Positions 53,045 through 64,000 of a DNA stretch of 64,000 nt are shown piece after piece. A model generated the notes under the pieces. That model saw nothing but the letters and a program-made list of their open reading frames with translations, did no database searches and was not told where the DNA came from. The position numbers and the translations under genes were made by a program. This DNA is from Zygnema circumcarinatum (taxonomy: Eukaryota > Streptophyta > Zygnematophyceae > Zygnematales > Zygnemataceae): positions 1,000,787 through 1,064,786 of the forward strand of contig CM074820.1 in NCBI GenBank assembly GCA_037447605.1, written 5' to 3'. Positions within the stretch are counted from its first letter, which is position 1. Each line of letters begins with the position of its first letter.

Positions 53045-56000
53045 TCAAACGGGTCTACTGAGCATGCGCTCGATTTCCTCCAAAGAGCGTCCTTTGGTTT
53101 CGATAATGAACTTGTCAACAAAAAGCACCCCGAGAAGGCACACGGCGGCAAAAAAGAGGTACACATAATTGATTCCCACCGCGTTCACAATTGCCAGAAA
53201 CGAGAGCCCAATAAAGAAGTTGCAGACCTGCACAAAATCCAGTAGACTTTCACGGTGTCAGTTGCTTGCCAGCCTCCACTCTTCACAATCAAAGTGTACT
53301 ATCATTGCCAGCTGAAATCCCCCCTGGAGAACCTTCCGTGCTGGTAGACAATATGAGGTGCATCCTATTCAGCTCCTGCAATACTCCATAGCATCTTGAA
53401 ACTTCAAAGATCACACATTCTGCTAAAAAGTACACAGTGGGACCTAACAAAGAAATAACTTCCTTCAACGTTGGCAGAACAAGTATGAAGTTCCTAAAAA
53501 ATGCCACGAATACGCGATGCAGTTCCCTATGCAGTTTTGACACAAGGGCTCCAAATTCCAAAAAAAAAAAAAACCTCCTCTCCTCCTCAAATCCTTCTGT
53601 TATTCTTACCCAATGGACTCCAAGGCTGAGTGCCACTGCCTTCGCTCGAATGCGAGAAGGAAAAATCTCAGGCAGGAGAAGAGCCGGAACGGGTCCAACA
53701 CCGAGCGAGAACGCCAAGACATAGCTGCAAGAAAGCAACAACACCCAAGTTTTAGATGCTAAGTCCATTCCTCTTCCTGAGCTGAAAGGTCAGATTCTGA
53801 CATCCATCATCGATGAGGCTTGCTGCAAAGGGAGAAATACACGAGCTCATACACAACGCATGACCATTTTACAAGAGGGCTACAAGGCTTGCCTTAAAGC
53901 GAGAAAACCCGTAGAAGTTCCTATGAAAATGAACAGACCTTCCCCTTAAGACATTTCGATTTCATTGCCATTCATAGACCATTCATTCTATTGCATATGG
54001 CAAGCATGATGAAGTAACACCTTCATCGGGAAAGAAGCAATCCCAAAGCAGTTCAAAGGTCAGTGCAAAGAAAAAAATTGAAGGCGAATTTAACTCACGC
54101 AACAGTGCCCCCCACGGCGAGCAGTCCTGAGTACGCCTCCAACGCCTTCCAGGACAGTGCGAGTGCAAGGACAAGCATTGAGGCAGCCTATAGTCACAAA
54201 CCCCCCTTTATATTCTCAGTTAACCTATAAAAACCTATGGAAGGTCTCTACAGTCAGGATGTGCCGTTCCATATAAAAAACAAAAAACGTTTATGAAAAA
54301 CGTCACAACTGAGCTTGACAAATCCAGCAACGGTAGGATGCATGCAGCATGCTGAAATAATTCTGAAGCGAAAGATTGCGAACATTCTTCAAGGTTGAGT
54401 GAGAATACCATTCCGGCAAATGAAAGTGACAGCAACTTCTTGCGTCCCTGCTTATCCATTAGTCCCGATGCCACTCCAGTGCCTGAGTCAAACAGAACAT
54501 GATTTTAGACAACCTTCATCAATTGGAACATTTACTCCTCTCGACGGAGCTGAGTTAAGTGAAAGCTTCAAATTCGTTGATACGAATTTCCCCCCACATG
54601 AACTTAAGGAAACGGCTGTCCTTTCCGTCTGCTTTTCTTTCTGTCTGTTTTCTGTCTGATAGGAAAAAGGAACTTACCGACCACATTTGCCAATCCAACA
54701 AGTGCACTTGCTGCCACATCAGACTTGATGCCAACTCGACGGAAAACAGCAGTTGAGTAGTAAACCACGGCATTGATTCCCGCAAACTGTTGAAATAGGT
54801 ATATGGCGGCTCCCAGGCCCACGACTGAGTTTTGCATGCCCCCACCACCCCAAGATGTTCCATCTGCTCAGCAAACCTTCTAGCCTTTTTGTTGTGGTGA
54901 CTTCAAGATGCTCCACAAAAAACTTCACCAATAACAATAACATGACAAAGCTTTCCCTTTTCCCATCCTCCATTCCCCGGTAGAACCCAAAAAATAAACA
55001 CACAAGGTGGACAGAACATAGATACTAAATACACACCAGCACATACTTAAATTCAACGGCGATATGTAGCAACGTCCCTGACTTACCCTTCCGATACCTC
55101 GCACTCAGCATATCACTCCAACCAGCTTCTGCGGAATCCCCTGCTTCTGAACTACTTCGAGAAAGATCCTCCATGGCCTTAGCAGTCCGCCCCTTTCCCC
55201 ATAACCTTGTGACTGCGACTTCTGCCGCTTCCACCTTGCCTTGCTGTACGGCATCAAGCAGAGGAGAACAAAAACCTGTAAGACCGTAAGACATAAAATC
55301 AACTGAAGACGCTCTACGAGAGAGTCTGTTTCAACACAGCAATAGCCAGGCAGAGTGTAACTTTAGCTACTTGTTTTTGGTCCACGAAAAACCATTCACA
55401 AATGAACTGGCCTTCGATCAAAGCAACGTTTCAGGAAATAACGACTTTACAAAAATCAGCTCCAACGAAAAAAAAAATGTTGCAATCAAACATCCATAAT
55501 TTGATGTAGTGAAAGTCGATTCTGAGGGATCTGCCTTCTCAGCAAGATCAACTGTCCAATATGAAACCCAACCCAACCCAACTTTTCTCTTTTCCAAGGT
55601 AGCACACAACAACCAAACCACTAACAACTGATGAACCATGCGTTAGTCATCCCTTTGGTGAATGCACCTTGAAGAGCCATCTTGGGCTCTCGGGTGCCCA
55701 CACCATGCCGGCGGCAAGGGCCAACGTGGGAATTACTGCAAGCCAAAACATGGTTCGCCACCTGATGCTCCAACCCAGCACGTGCTTAAGGCAGTCTCAA
55801 TCGACCAGTGACAATCAGCTCTCCTAGAAGAAAAGACCATACCAAGCATGCAACAACAACAGCAACAAGTTCATACTACTTTCCAGCACTTTTGCAGACC
55901 CCTGATGCGACTTGATCTTTTGGAGCAGCTTTAAGTATAGGCCTACTTGAAGCTGTGTTGCAACACAAGCTGCTGTGATGCAATCAGCACTCACCATGAG

Positions 56001-59000
56001 GGATTTGCAGCGAGTGGTAGACCTGCTACTAGTGCTCCCAGAATACCTATGCAGATCGACAGTTGGTTCACACTTCCGAGCAATCCTCGAATTTCTGTAG
56101 GCGAAATCTGTACGCATGCCAACCCCACCACATGGAAATTTCAAGCCCTACTGACAAGCACTGGCTAAGAGACATGAACGTTGACAATGAGTTCCTGACA
56201 AGAATCTGTCTATGAGAATGGTTTAACAGGCTCGAAAATTTCTATCAACCCTAAACCCTAACAACCAAAAATAAAAAAAAACAAAGAAATGTGCAGGGTT
56301 ACCTCAGAAATGTACAAAGGCACCGCGCTGGAAGAGAGGCCTATGCCCAATCCAACAAGCGCTCGGCCCAGCAGCATAGCACCAACTGAATTGCTCGTGG
56401 CACTGCATGACCCTCCAGCAGTGGAATGTCATGTAAATGACGTGCTTTCATGCTGAACTTTTTAGCCTTCTGGCGTTGTGAGACAAATGCTTTTATTTCA
56501 AGAACCTGCAGTCTGCGCAGTCTGTAATCTGTAGTCTGCATAGGTATGGTGCTTCCAGAAGAAACACAATAACTAAGACTGCGGCAATTATGCAGTACAT
56601 CGCTTGCCTCACACACTTAGTCCATGCTCCACTTGACAACGCTCGCCTCTTTCTCAAATTTGCTTCCCACTTCATTGCTCCTTGCCCTCATGCGCTTTTC
56701 TAGTCTTTATTCCTAGTCAATCTTCTAATCCTTCTGTTCCTTTTCACCATTCCCCATTATCCGAATTTTTCTCACTCTATTCAGTTTCCTCGTTCACCGA
56801 CTACGGGTCTGATGTTTGCCAAATTAGCAGTAAATCCTGTCTTTATCAGGCGGGTCCCGACCTGAGAACAGTTCCCAAAACCAGGGGAATGGCATTCAGT
56901 TGAAAGGTGCGAGTGCGTCCCACAATATCGGCCAGCACCCCACCAGTGAAAGCACCAAAGAACGCTCCTGCAAGGGTGATGCTTACAATCCATCCTGCAC
57001 GCCTCCTTGGAGAACACAAAGCAAGGTGAATTCAGTGAGAACACGAACGGATTACCTTGCTCCACACTGACAGCATTGCAAAGTCAACTTAAGCCTGATT
57101 TAAACATCATATGGTGTTTACGTCGCGTACACTTTCTCGATCAAAGAGGTAAGGAAAGCAATGTCACTCTACGGATTTTTTACTCTCGTCATTCCAGGTT
57201 CACAAGCCACGTCCCAAATATTCATTACATTAACAAACCAGAATACTCGACCATCGCTGACATTCACCCGTAGTGCACTTGAAAAGCATTACCAGTTTCC
57301 AAACGAGAGATATCAGTTGCAGGTTGATTTTAGAGTTTGGAAAGAATACCTGCAACAGCTGCGTTGCCTGCAATGCCCAAGTCGATTTGAATCTGCTCAA
57401 GAGGCCCATTCACGACGCTGCAAAAAAAAAACCTCTGCAAAGAGTCAGATTTATGTGAAAAAGTGATCTCTTACAGTACTTCCGCGGACTATTTTGCCAA
57501 AACTTGACTCGTCTAAATATCCACTGACGCCGACAAAAACCACTACTATCTTAGGACCAATGCACTCTCCTATTGACCACGATAAAACCTCACATGAACT
57601 ATAAATCACAAGCTCTATGCAATATGCTCACAATATAATTGCATACCGAACACAAATGATGGCCGCTCACATTACCAGTGCTCGGAGACTCGACACTTAC
57701 CTAAGATGATATCCAAAGAGGAATGCTCCCAAACAGGCGACAGCCACTGCCAAATACACAGCACCAGCAATTGGAGGCATCTTTTCGTCTGGAACGCTAC
57801 TCTCCTCGTCCCAAGCTGTTGCAGCAGTATCTGCACGAGGTCGCAGTGCAGAGAGGATACATGAGTCTTGTGGAGAAGGAACAGCCATTACCGATACCAA
57901 AAACGAACACCATACGAGTCTATTGCTTCATGATGCATATCCCTCGACTAACCTTCGCCATTGCAGTAGACTTCCTTATCATCAGATCATGCTCAGTTTC
58001 TTTCCTATAGGCAAGCACACAGCCGCGAAATGCCACCTGAACTTGAAACTATGCTTTACAGCACTCACATGAACTGTACCTGTGGTGCTACCCTGCTTTT
58101 ACTGAAAGTTCTGAATAATCTGAGAGAAATCACTACGTATTCCTTCACCGCAGCTTCATGGCAATCAACCATATCGAGAAACTTTCCATCATGTCTTCCT
58201 TCCATGAGGATAGCCAGTTCATCTGCTTTTACAGAATGTATGTCTTTCAGCATTGGTAACCTATGAATGCATGCATGTCAAGTGCAGAGACCACTTCCCT
58301 TTTGGGTCAAATCCAACAATACAAATAAAGCTCCTTAGGAAGAGCCGCGCAACCTCAAACGGATTGCATACGAATATATAGAACCTTAAACAGTTTGCAT
58401 GCGCTTGTATGTTATTGATCACAGATGAAATGTGCCTCGATCTACTATCATCAATTAAACTAACTTGGGGGTGAGAGATTCGCAAGGCAAGTCTGAAATT
58501 GCCAAAACGTTGACATACAGCGTGACTATCAGTACTAAGAATTAGAAATACTGCAATAGCAGAAAAGCAGAAAACCACAACAGCCAGCAGTGCCTATCGC
58601 TTTAAACTCTAAGTAGTTTGGAAAACATTCTGCGACGGAGGGCCCGTAACTGCTCTGGGCTACGCGGATAATTAAAAATTATGGATAAGCTCATTACGCC
58701 AGCATTCGCTAATCATGATTGCACGTTGATCAACAACCTTTAAGGAGTCTTTTAATCAAACACCTCAACTCGATAAACATCAACTTTATACACAACCGAA
58801 CCTTCTCCTATTGCATGCCAATTGATCAAATAATGGCGTCAACAACAGCTTCCGGAATTTGAAATGGACCATTAATTAAAATTCTTGCGAGCGGAAGGCT
58901 GTTTCTTCACTTTCGCGAGCGATCTCAAAGAATCATGTGTGTGTGCATGAAGAAGAGGTTCGATAATACTCCACCTGCTGCCTGCGCCTGCGCTTTGCCT

Positions 59001-59317
59001 AGCTGCCTGGCATTGGATCTCTTCTGCCTTGCTTGGATTTCCATAGGCGCAGCAACGAAGGCGATAGAAGGAGCTGTTTCCTCAGGAGAAAACGCCAGAA
59101 GGTTCGTTACGTCAGACTCTCTATTCATCCTTCCTCTTCCAGCTGCTCTAACTCCAAAAAGCTGCCAGCTGTTGCTCCCTGAACGCCTCCATTGACGAGC
59201 ATAGGGAGTCAGGCGGCTGCTTCCTTGTCTTGCGGAGGATTTTCTGCCGTGCCTGTTTTCAGTATACGCATGCGGCAGCCATGGACTGTTCAAGACTGCC
59301 TGCTGCAGGGACACCAT
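53045..59317 (-). CDS. pGlcT: Plastidic glucose transporter (pGlcT/SGB1-type)
   Basis: Thirteen exons, in coding order: 59317-58975, 57830-57701, 57417-57350, 56994-56862, 56402-56303, 56107-55995, 55761-55668, 55243-55087, 54824-54678, 54482-54409, 54187-54099, 53724-53610, 53227-53045 (581 residues). The protein belongs to the monosaccharide-transporter branch of the major facilitator superfamily and exports glucose from starch breakdown across the inner plastid envelope. Residues 1 to ~135 are Ser/Arg/Ala-rich, as for a transit peptide. Twelve membrane segments follow, with GAFLFGYHL, ADIVGRTRTFQ, SPTEIRGLLGSVNQL, PESPRW (319-324), QQFAGINAVVYYS, DKQGRKKL, PVPALLLPEIFPSRIRAKA and ETKGRSLEEIE (564-574). 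All phases close, including exon 1 to 2. The upstream GTG-initiated frame to 59410 is not used; the first ATG is at 59317. Lies between two GT61 genes. Confidence 0.93.
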
Positions 59318-59511
59318 TCTGGAAGAAAAAAGAAGCTGGGAGCCTGGCAGCTGTGGCTGCTCCCCCTTGCAAGGAGCGGGAATCGGAATCAGTACATCAC
59401 TGCTTTGCACTCCAAAAGGAGAAAAGCTTTGAAAAAGTTTTCTATCTGACCGTTTTGTCTGCCCTGTTTTCGTACAGTTCGTGCAATTGGTACAGTTTGT
59501 ACGAGCGAACC

Positions 59512-60119
59512 CGCGCCCTTTTTTTGTGGAGAATGCTACTGCAACCCCCTATTTTGGCTTTCGCACCCCCCTTTTTGAAAATTTTGCCTACTAGCGCGCG
59601 CAGTTTAGCAAATCAATCGGGACAAGAGCCATTTCGAATACGCTGGAGGGGAACAAATGTTCCAATTGCAAGCAACCAGGCCACAACTTAAGAACTTGCC
59701 TTAATTAAGGGGTCTAAAATCCTAACCTGAAAACAAAGAGTAACGGTTGCCCCACATCGATGACCTTTGCGGCTCCTTTTAGGGCTCCGTTTTTTGCGCT
59801 TAGGCTTAGTTTAGTTTAGTTTCTAGCTCCTAGTTTTTTGTATTGTGTGCTTAATTCCTTTGCGACCAGTTTCTTGTGGTTCCCCATGTTGAATTCGTCC
59901 ATGTTCATTTGATGGCCTCACCATCTTGAGATCAATGCAAATCTCGTTGTTGGAAGTTAGTAGCGCAAAGGAAAAACAGGGGGGGGATATCCGAAACAGG
60001 GGGTGAAACATCCAAAACAAGGCACGATAACCAAAATGGGCAGGCAAAATTTTCAAAACGGGGGGTGTAGTAACTAAAACAGGAGGTGCAGTTATCATTC
60101 TCCTTTTGAAAAGGGCGCG
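59512..60119. mobile_element. Inverted-repeat element D carrying a family C insertion
   Basis: Left arm 59512 to about 59592 starts CGCGCCCTTTT and ends GAAAATTTTGCCT. Right arm about 60040-60119 is its inverse, starting AGGCAAAATTTTCAAAACGG and ending AAAAGGGCGCG. Identity of the arms is about 70-75% by eye. The interior (about 450 bp) has no coding capacity and contains the family C copy at 59780-59945. No clear target duplication is seen. Confidence 0.55.
59780..59945 (+). repeat. Dispersed repeat family C, extended arm inside element D
   Basis: Carries the family core (CTTGTGGTTCCCCATGTTGA, CCATGTTCATTTGATGG, GAGATCAATGCAAAT) and also the loop-side words TTTTGCGCTTAGG and GCTCCTAG seen in the 52071-52327 element, so it is longer than the other single arms. 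Confidence 0.65.
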
Positions 60120-60237
60120 TTTTGAAACAGGTTCGGAAGTGACCGTTTGGTGGCCGTATATATTCCGTACAGAGCTCGCACAGGAGTACGGTCGTACGGA
60201 CGGATGAGCAAGGGCGAAGTTTGAATAACTGGCGGCG

Positions 60238-60610
60238 GACTTTCGGAGGGAGAAGAGGGAGGGGGAGAGGGGGAGAGGAGGGGGAGAGGAGGGGGAGAGG
60301 GGGGAGGGAGAAAGGGAGAAAGGGAGAAAGGGAGAAAGGGAGAAAGGGAGAGGGAGAGGGAGAGGGAGAGGGAGAATGGCAGAGAGGGGAAGGAAAGGGA
60401 GAGAAGATTAGAGGGGAGAGAGGGAGAAAGGGGACTTAAGAGGAGGGAGAAGGGGGGGGGGGAAGGGAAGGGGAGAAGGGCAGAGAGGGGGGAAGAAGGG
60501 AAAGAGAAGGGGGGAGAGAGGGCGGGTGGGGAGGGAGAGTGAAGGGGACGAGAGGGAGCGAAAGGAAGGGAAGGAAGAAGAAGAGAGACCGGAAAGAGAA
60601 TAAGGAGGAG
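60238..60610. repeat. Long GA/GGGA purine tract upstream of GT61-B
   Basis: About 370 bp of nearly pure purine on the plus strand (GGGAGA, AGGGAGAA and GGGGAGA units). Overlapping frames on both strands here are compositional. Confidence 0.85.
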
Positions 60611-60935
60611 CAGAGGAAGAGAGTGAGGGAATAGCAGGGCATGTGCACTTCCGGCAAGTCTCCCATTGTGTTGCACTTCCGCATTCAGCTGACGCTCATC
60701 CCCGCATTGCACCTTTAACCTCGTCCCACTTTTTATCAAAATGAAGAGGACCGTCGCCAGAGGCCTTTCCAAATCTTGTCGCACTATTCTCCTTGCCGGC
60801 GTTGATTTCTCCCTCTATTGCTGACTCATATCTGCAAGCACTCACTCCTTCATTTTCAAGATCCCCTCGCTTCACGCATGATTCATGGCTCCCCTTCCTC
60901 GCCCCCTGTAGCATCCAACACCTCTTCTTCGCAGA

Positions 60936-61380
60936 ATGGGCCGCCAGCAGGGCTCTGAGGAGCCAGACTCTCCACCCTTACCCCCTGCTTCCACTCCTGA
61001 CTGGTCTACAGGGAAGGGCTTCCTCTCTGTACGCCAATCTACTACTCAGCACCGCGTTAGGGCAAGCAGTGCCCAGAGTTCAAATGAGCACCTTTCAGAT
61101 TCCCCCTTACTCGCAAGGCGAGTGCTGGCGTTTGATGTTTCGCCTACTAAGGCCCAGGCTCCCAGCTCTGACTTTTTGCGGCAATCGTTGTCATGGAGGA
61201 AACCGTGGTCGAACAGGCGGTTTTTTGGACGACCGCTTTTTGTGCTTCTTTTTGTCGTTGCTGTGATCGCTTACACATGCTTTACGGTGACTTCACGGCA
61301 ACCCGTGCTTTCAGTTCAAGAAGCCGGAAAGGCAAAGCAAGGTGAGCCAAAGTCCTCTCCTTCCTATTCTTTTTCGCAAT

Positions 61381-61431
<51 letters not shown>

Positions 61432-63995
61432 CTCTCTCTCGCTCTCTCGCTCCCTCGCTCCCTCCCTCTCTCCCCACCACTCTTTCATATCAAAATTTTC
61501 CCGCCCATTCGTTCCTCTGTATTATCCTCGTTCAATTTTATCTGTATCTCCTCTCCAATTTTATCTCTATCTCTCTCCTCGTCTCGCGAAGTTTTACCTT
61601 CGTTTTCTCTCTTTCCCTTCCCCTTCTTTCAACACTTCGGTCCCTGGCTCTCTCTCTCCCCCTCCTCCCCTCCCCTCGAGATCAGGCCCTAGCTCTGCCC
61701 TCGCCTGTTTCGATTGCCTCTGTCGACTGTAACAATTTTCTCCTCTCATTCTCTAGTTTCTCTGTCCTGCGTCCGTCCCCTCTTTTTCCTACACCCACCC
61801 CCCCCCCCCCCCATCCTCCTCGCAGCCACAATCAACTATCATTATTCTCTTCGCCTCACCCTTCTCTCACGTGTTTCCCATTCCCCCCCTCACCTTTTTC
61901 CTCCTCATTCGTTCTCGTCCCCCTTCGCTCCATTTTCTGCTTCTTATCTGCATTACTTTTCCTCTTTCTATCTCTGTTACCCTGCCCCTCCCTTCCGGTG
62001 CCGCTTCTATAGGTTCTTCTTAACACGGTAAGGATTGCTTGAGTTAACTTCTCTTCACTTATTGCTAGTAGCCACTATAGGGGGTTCCTCTTTCCGCAGC
62101 TTCCTGCAAAGTCTGATGATTTTACAAGTCTGTTTTGACAGGAAGCGTTGTCACTTCTTCGGCTTACCAAGCTGACAAGATCAATGAAACTTTACAAGGG
62201 CTAGATGATGAAGGGGAACTGAACGAGGAGCATGGCAGGTCGATTGCTGAAACAAATGTAACGATTGTAAATGAGTCAGGACTCCGCGAGGTTTTGAAAT
62301 CGAATGAGGGAGAATTACTGCCGGAACTAGCTGCTGTATCTGGGCAAGTCGAAGAGAAAGAGTCACAAACAGGTAGAAGAGAAGTGGTAGACACTGGTAG
62401 AGGAGAATTGGGTAAAGACGACAGAACAATGTCACAAAATAGGAAGGAAGACGACACATATGGAGGCGAAGGAGCTTCCATTAGTAAACCGGTTGGAAAA
62501 GCGGATGAAAGGGCGTCAAAAGGAGAAACAGATGATGATGATGATGACATTGAGACTGAAGAGGTGGGAGCTGAAGTGGAGCAAGATAGTGATAGCGATG
62601 ATAAATCGGCGGCAGAAGAAGTGGCACAGGGAGAGGAAGGTACAAAGTTAGAAGGGCAGCAAGTGAAAACAGGACAACTTGGTGCTAGCTTAACCTCCCG
62701 TAATGCTGAATTTGCAAAACCAGAAGAGAGCAGAGGCATCACTGCAGGAGAAGGCTCAATCCTTGCTGGACTTCAGCTGAGCGGAAAAAACGAAGGAGAA
62801 AGCAAAGGTTCAAAGATAAAAGGTGATGTGTCAGAGACTGAAAAGACGGAAATTTCGTTTCAGAAGCCTCGAATCAGAACTGCTAGTAATGTTCCAACTG
62901 TGAAAGTGCTAAAGGAAGGTTTCTCATGTGACCGTTCACACTGGCGGACTGATGTCTGCACAGCTAGAGGAGATGTTCGGTTTGATCCAAGGAGTCGAAC
63001 CGCTGTTTTATACTCCAAGGAAGAAAACACTCCTCGTGGAGTTGAAAAAGTTCGACCGTATCCTTTTAAATGGGGAACGACAATCATGAGCCTGATTGAA
63101 GAGATTACTCTCATAAGTGTGAATGCTCCGGAACTGAAGCAGATCGATTTGATAGATAAAGACATTGAAGATGCCATGAAAACAAGCTCAGACCGTCGTG
63201 TGATGTTGGATGAGCGTGAAAAGAGCAGCTTGGGGGAATGGAGTGGGAGTAAGGGCGCTGTGCTTGATGAACATGAACTGACGAGCGAAAGAGAAGGGAT
63301 GGAGAGAGGGCGGCGGTTATTGAAGAGTGTAGATGGAGTAGGCAGAGAAGTCATACCAGCAAAGTCAGCCATTGGAGGAAGGGCGACAAACAAGGAGTGG
63401 CATGACAGTGTGCAGTTGGAGGCCACTGTTCAATCAAAGATTCATAATCTGCAAGAGGATGAGAAGACACTAAATTTTGTAGAAGGTATTGACAAGGAGC
63501 AGTCACTGAGAAGGAGTCAGCGGGCTTTATTGGAGAACGACATCGGAGGTAAAGGAGAGGATGAAGAAAGAACAACTCAACGAAGGCGGAAAAAGATAAA
63601 GAGCGGTGACACTCCTACAGTGGACGAGGTCAAAAGAAAGTTCAAAGCTCAGCAAGCAATGAAACTGCCTCATGGTTTGTCACAATGGGGACTGGTCTGG
63701 GGTGAAAGGAGAGAGCTTGAAATGGCAGAAAAGGCCTGGAAAAAACGAAAGAACAGAAAGGGAAAGCTCGGTGATCAAGAAGGAGCTCGTAATGAAAGCA
63801 GCCATGGTGGAAGCATCGGGGTAGAGATAAAGCAGGAGATAGAAAGAGAGGCTTTGAAAGAGTGGGCGCACAAGCTAGTGGTAGACACAACCGACGAGGT
63901 TCCGAATGTTGAGTGTGATATCTATCACAATGTGACAGGCTTGGTATTTTCTATTGGGGGATACACGGGAAATACATACCATGAGTGGCATAACG
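60936..63995 (+). CDS. GT61-family glycosyltransferase (copy B), truncated by window end
   Basis: Exons 60936-61341 and 62142-63995; the second ends at a donor (CATAACG/GTAAA) five bases before the window end. The visible 753 residues cover a cytoplasmic tail, a membrane anchor (about residues 100-118, PLFVLLFVVAVIAYTCF), a very long acidic stem, and the first part of the catalytic domain. Conserved blocks match copy A closely: CDRSHWRTDVCTARGDVRFD, ENTPRGVEKVRPY, CDIYHNVTGLVFSIGGYTG and YHEWHNG. The exon 2 end falls at the same codon and phase as in copy A, which supports a shared ancestor. The stem has a DDDDDD run and many Glu/Lys residues. The remaining exons, with the GVHGAG motif, lie outside the window. 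Substrate unknown. Divergent from the transporter gene. Confidence 0.9.
61380..61470. repeat. (CT)n microsatellite in GT61-B intron 1
   Basis: About 70-90 bp of CT with a few CG interruptions, followed by ~550 bp of pyrimidine-rich sequence (to ~62030), all within intron 61342-62141. Confidence 0.9.
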
Positions 63996-64000
63996 GTAAA

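Larger units (their letters stand above)
59318..60935. promoter_or_regulatory. Divergent intergenic region, pGlcT / GT61-B
   Basis: 1.6 kb between the start codons. It holds the large inverted-repeat element D (59512-60119) with a family C arm inside it (59780-59945), a CGTAC-rich spot (60160-60205) and a long purine tract (60238-60610) just upstream of GT61-B. Confidence 0.55.

Noticed and set aside
60095-60784. A 229-codon minus-strand Pro/Ser/Leu-rich frame
   Set aside because: It is the pyrimidine complement of a purine tract in the GT61-B upstream region.
61342-62031. Extension of GT61-B exon 1 through the CT-rich stretch to a stop at 62012
   Set aside because: A GTGAGC donor at 61342 and the phase-matched acceptor at 62141 restore the GT61 frame, so the stretch is intron.

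Overview
This is a nuclear DNA window from a green plant of the streptophyte lineage. The genes carry many GT-AG introns, there are plant-only families (a KAC-type kinesin-14, a plastidic glucose transporter, a plastid Mfd-like helicase), telomere-like TTTAGGG runs, and long GA/CT microsatellites. PDK1 has no visible PH domain and the KAC motor keeps a canonical P-loop. Both traits fit a non-flowering plant (bryophyte or charophyte alga), but I cannot name the species. One 10-N assembly gap lies at 46456-46465.

Layout. 1-1427: repeat-rich flank with two abutting TA-flanked MITE-like elements. 1428-2472 (+): proteasome alpha-4. 3716-8777 (-): MPS1/TTK kinase with a polyproline C-terminal exon. 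9225-16878 (+): plastid-type TRCF/Mfd helicase, with an intron of about 1.1 kb that is nearly all (GAGAAA)n. 18624-22047 (-): PDK1. 23752-26518 (+): FES1/HspBP1-type Hsp70 exchange factor. 27433-32226 (+): PCID2/EER5/Thp1-like PCI protein of the TREX-2 type. 33473-45254 (+): 23-exon KAC kinesin. 46945-51381 (-): GT61 glycosyltransferase. 53045-59317 (-): plastidic glucose transporter. 60936 to the window end (+): a second, related GT61 gene cut off at its second intron.

I rebuilt exon-intron structures by hand from splice sites, reading-frame phase and family conservation. In nine of the ten genes, codon phase closes exactly from the start codon to the stop or the window edge. PDK1 closes too, but its last exon contains a good donor that could move the stop. 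First exons (5' ends) and transit-peptide starts are the least certain parts.

The genes are mostly housekeeping: protein turnover and folding, mitotic checkpoint, plastid DNA repair, lipid-linked kinase signalling, mRNA export, chloroplast movement, sugar export and glycan synthesis. I see no operon-like or defence-like system. The more unusual material is small non-autonomous repeats (four families, two sharing terminal motifs), a GT61-transporter-GT61 cluster, motor-motif differences in the kinesin, and a polyproline/WH2-like tail on MPS1.
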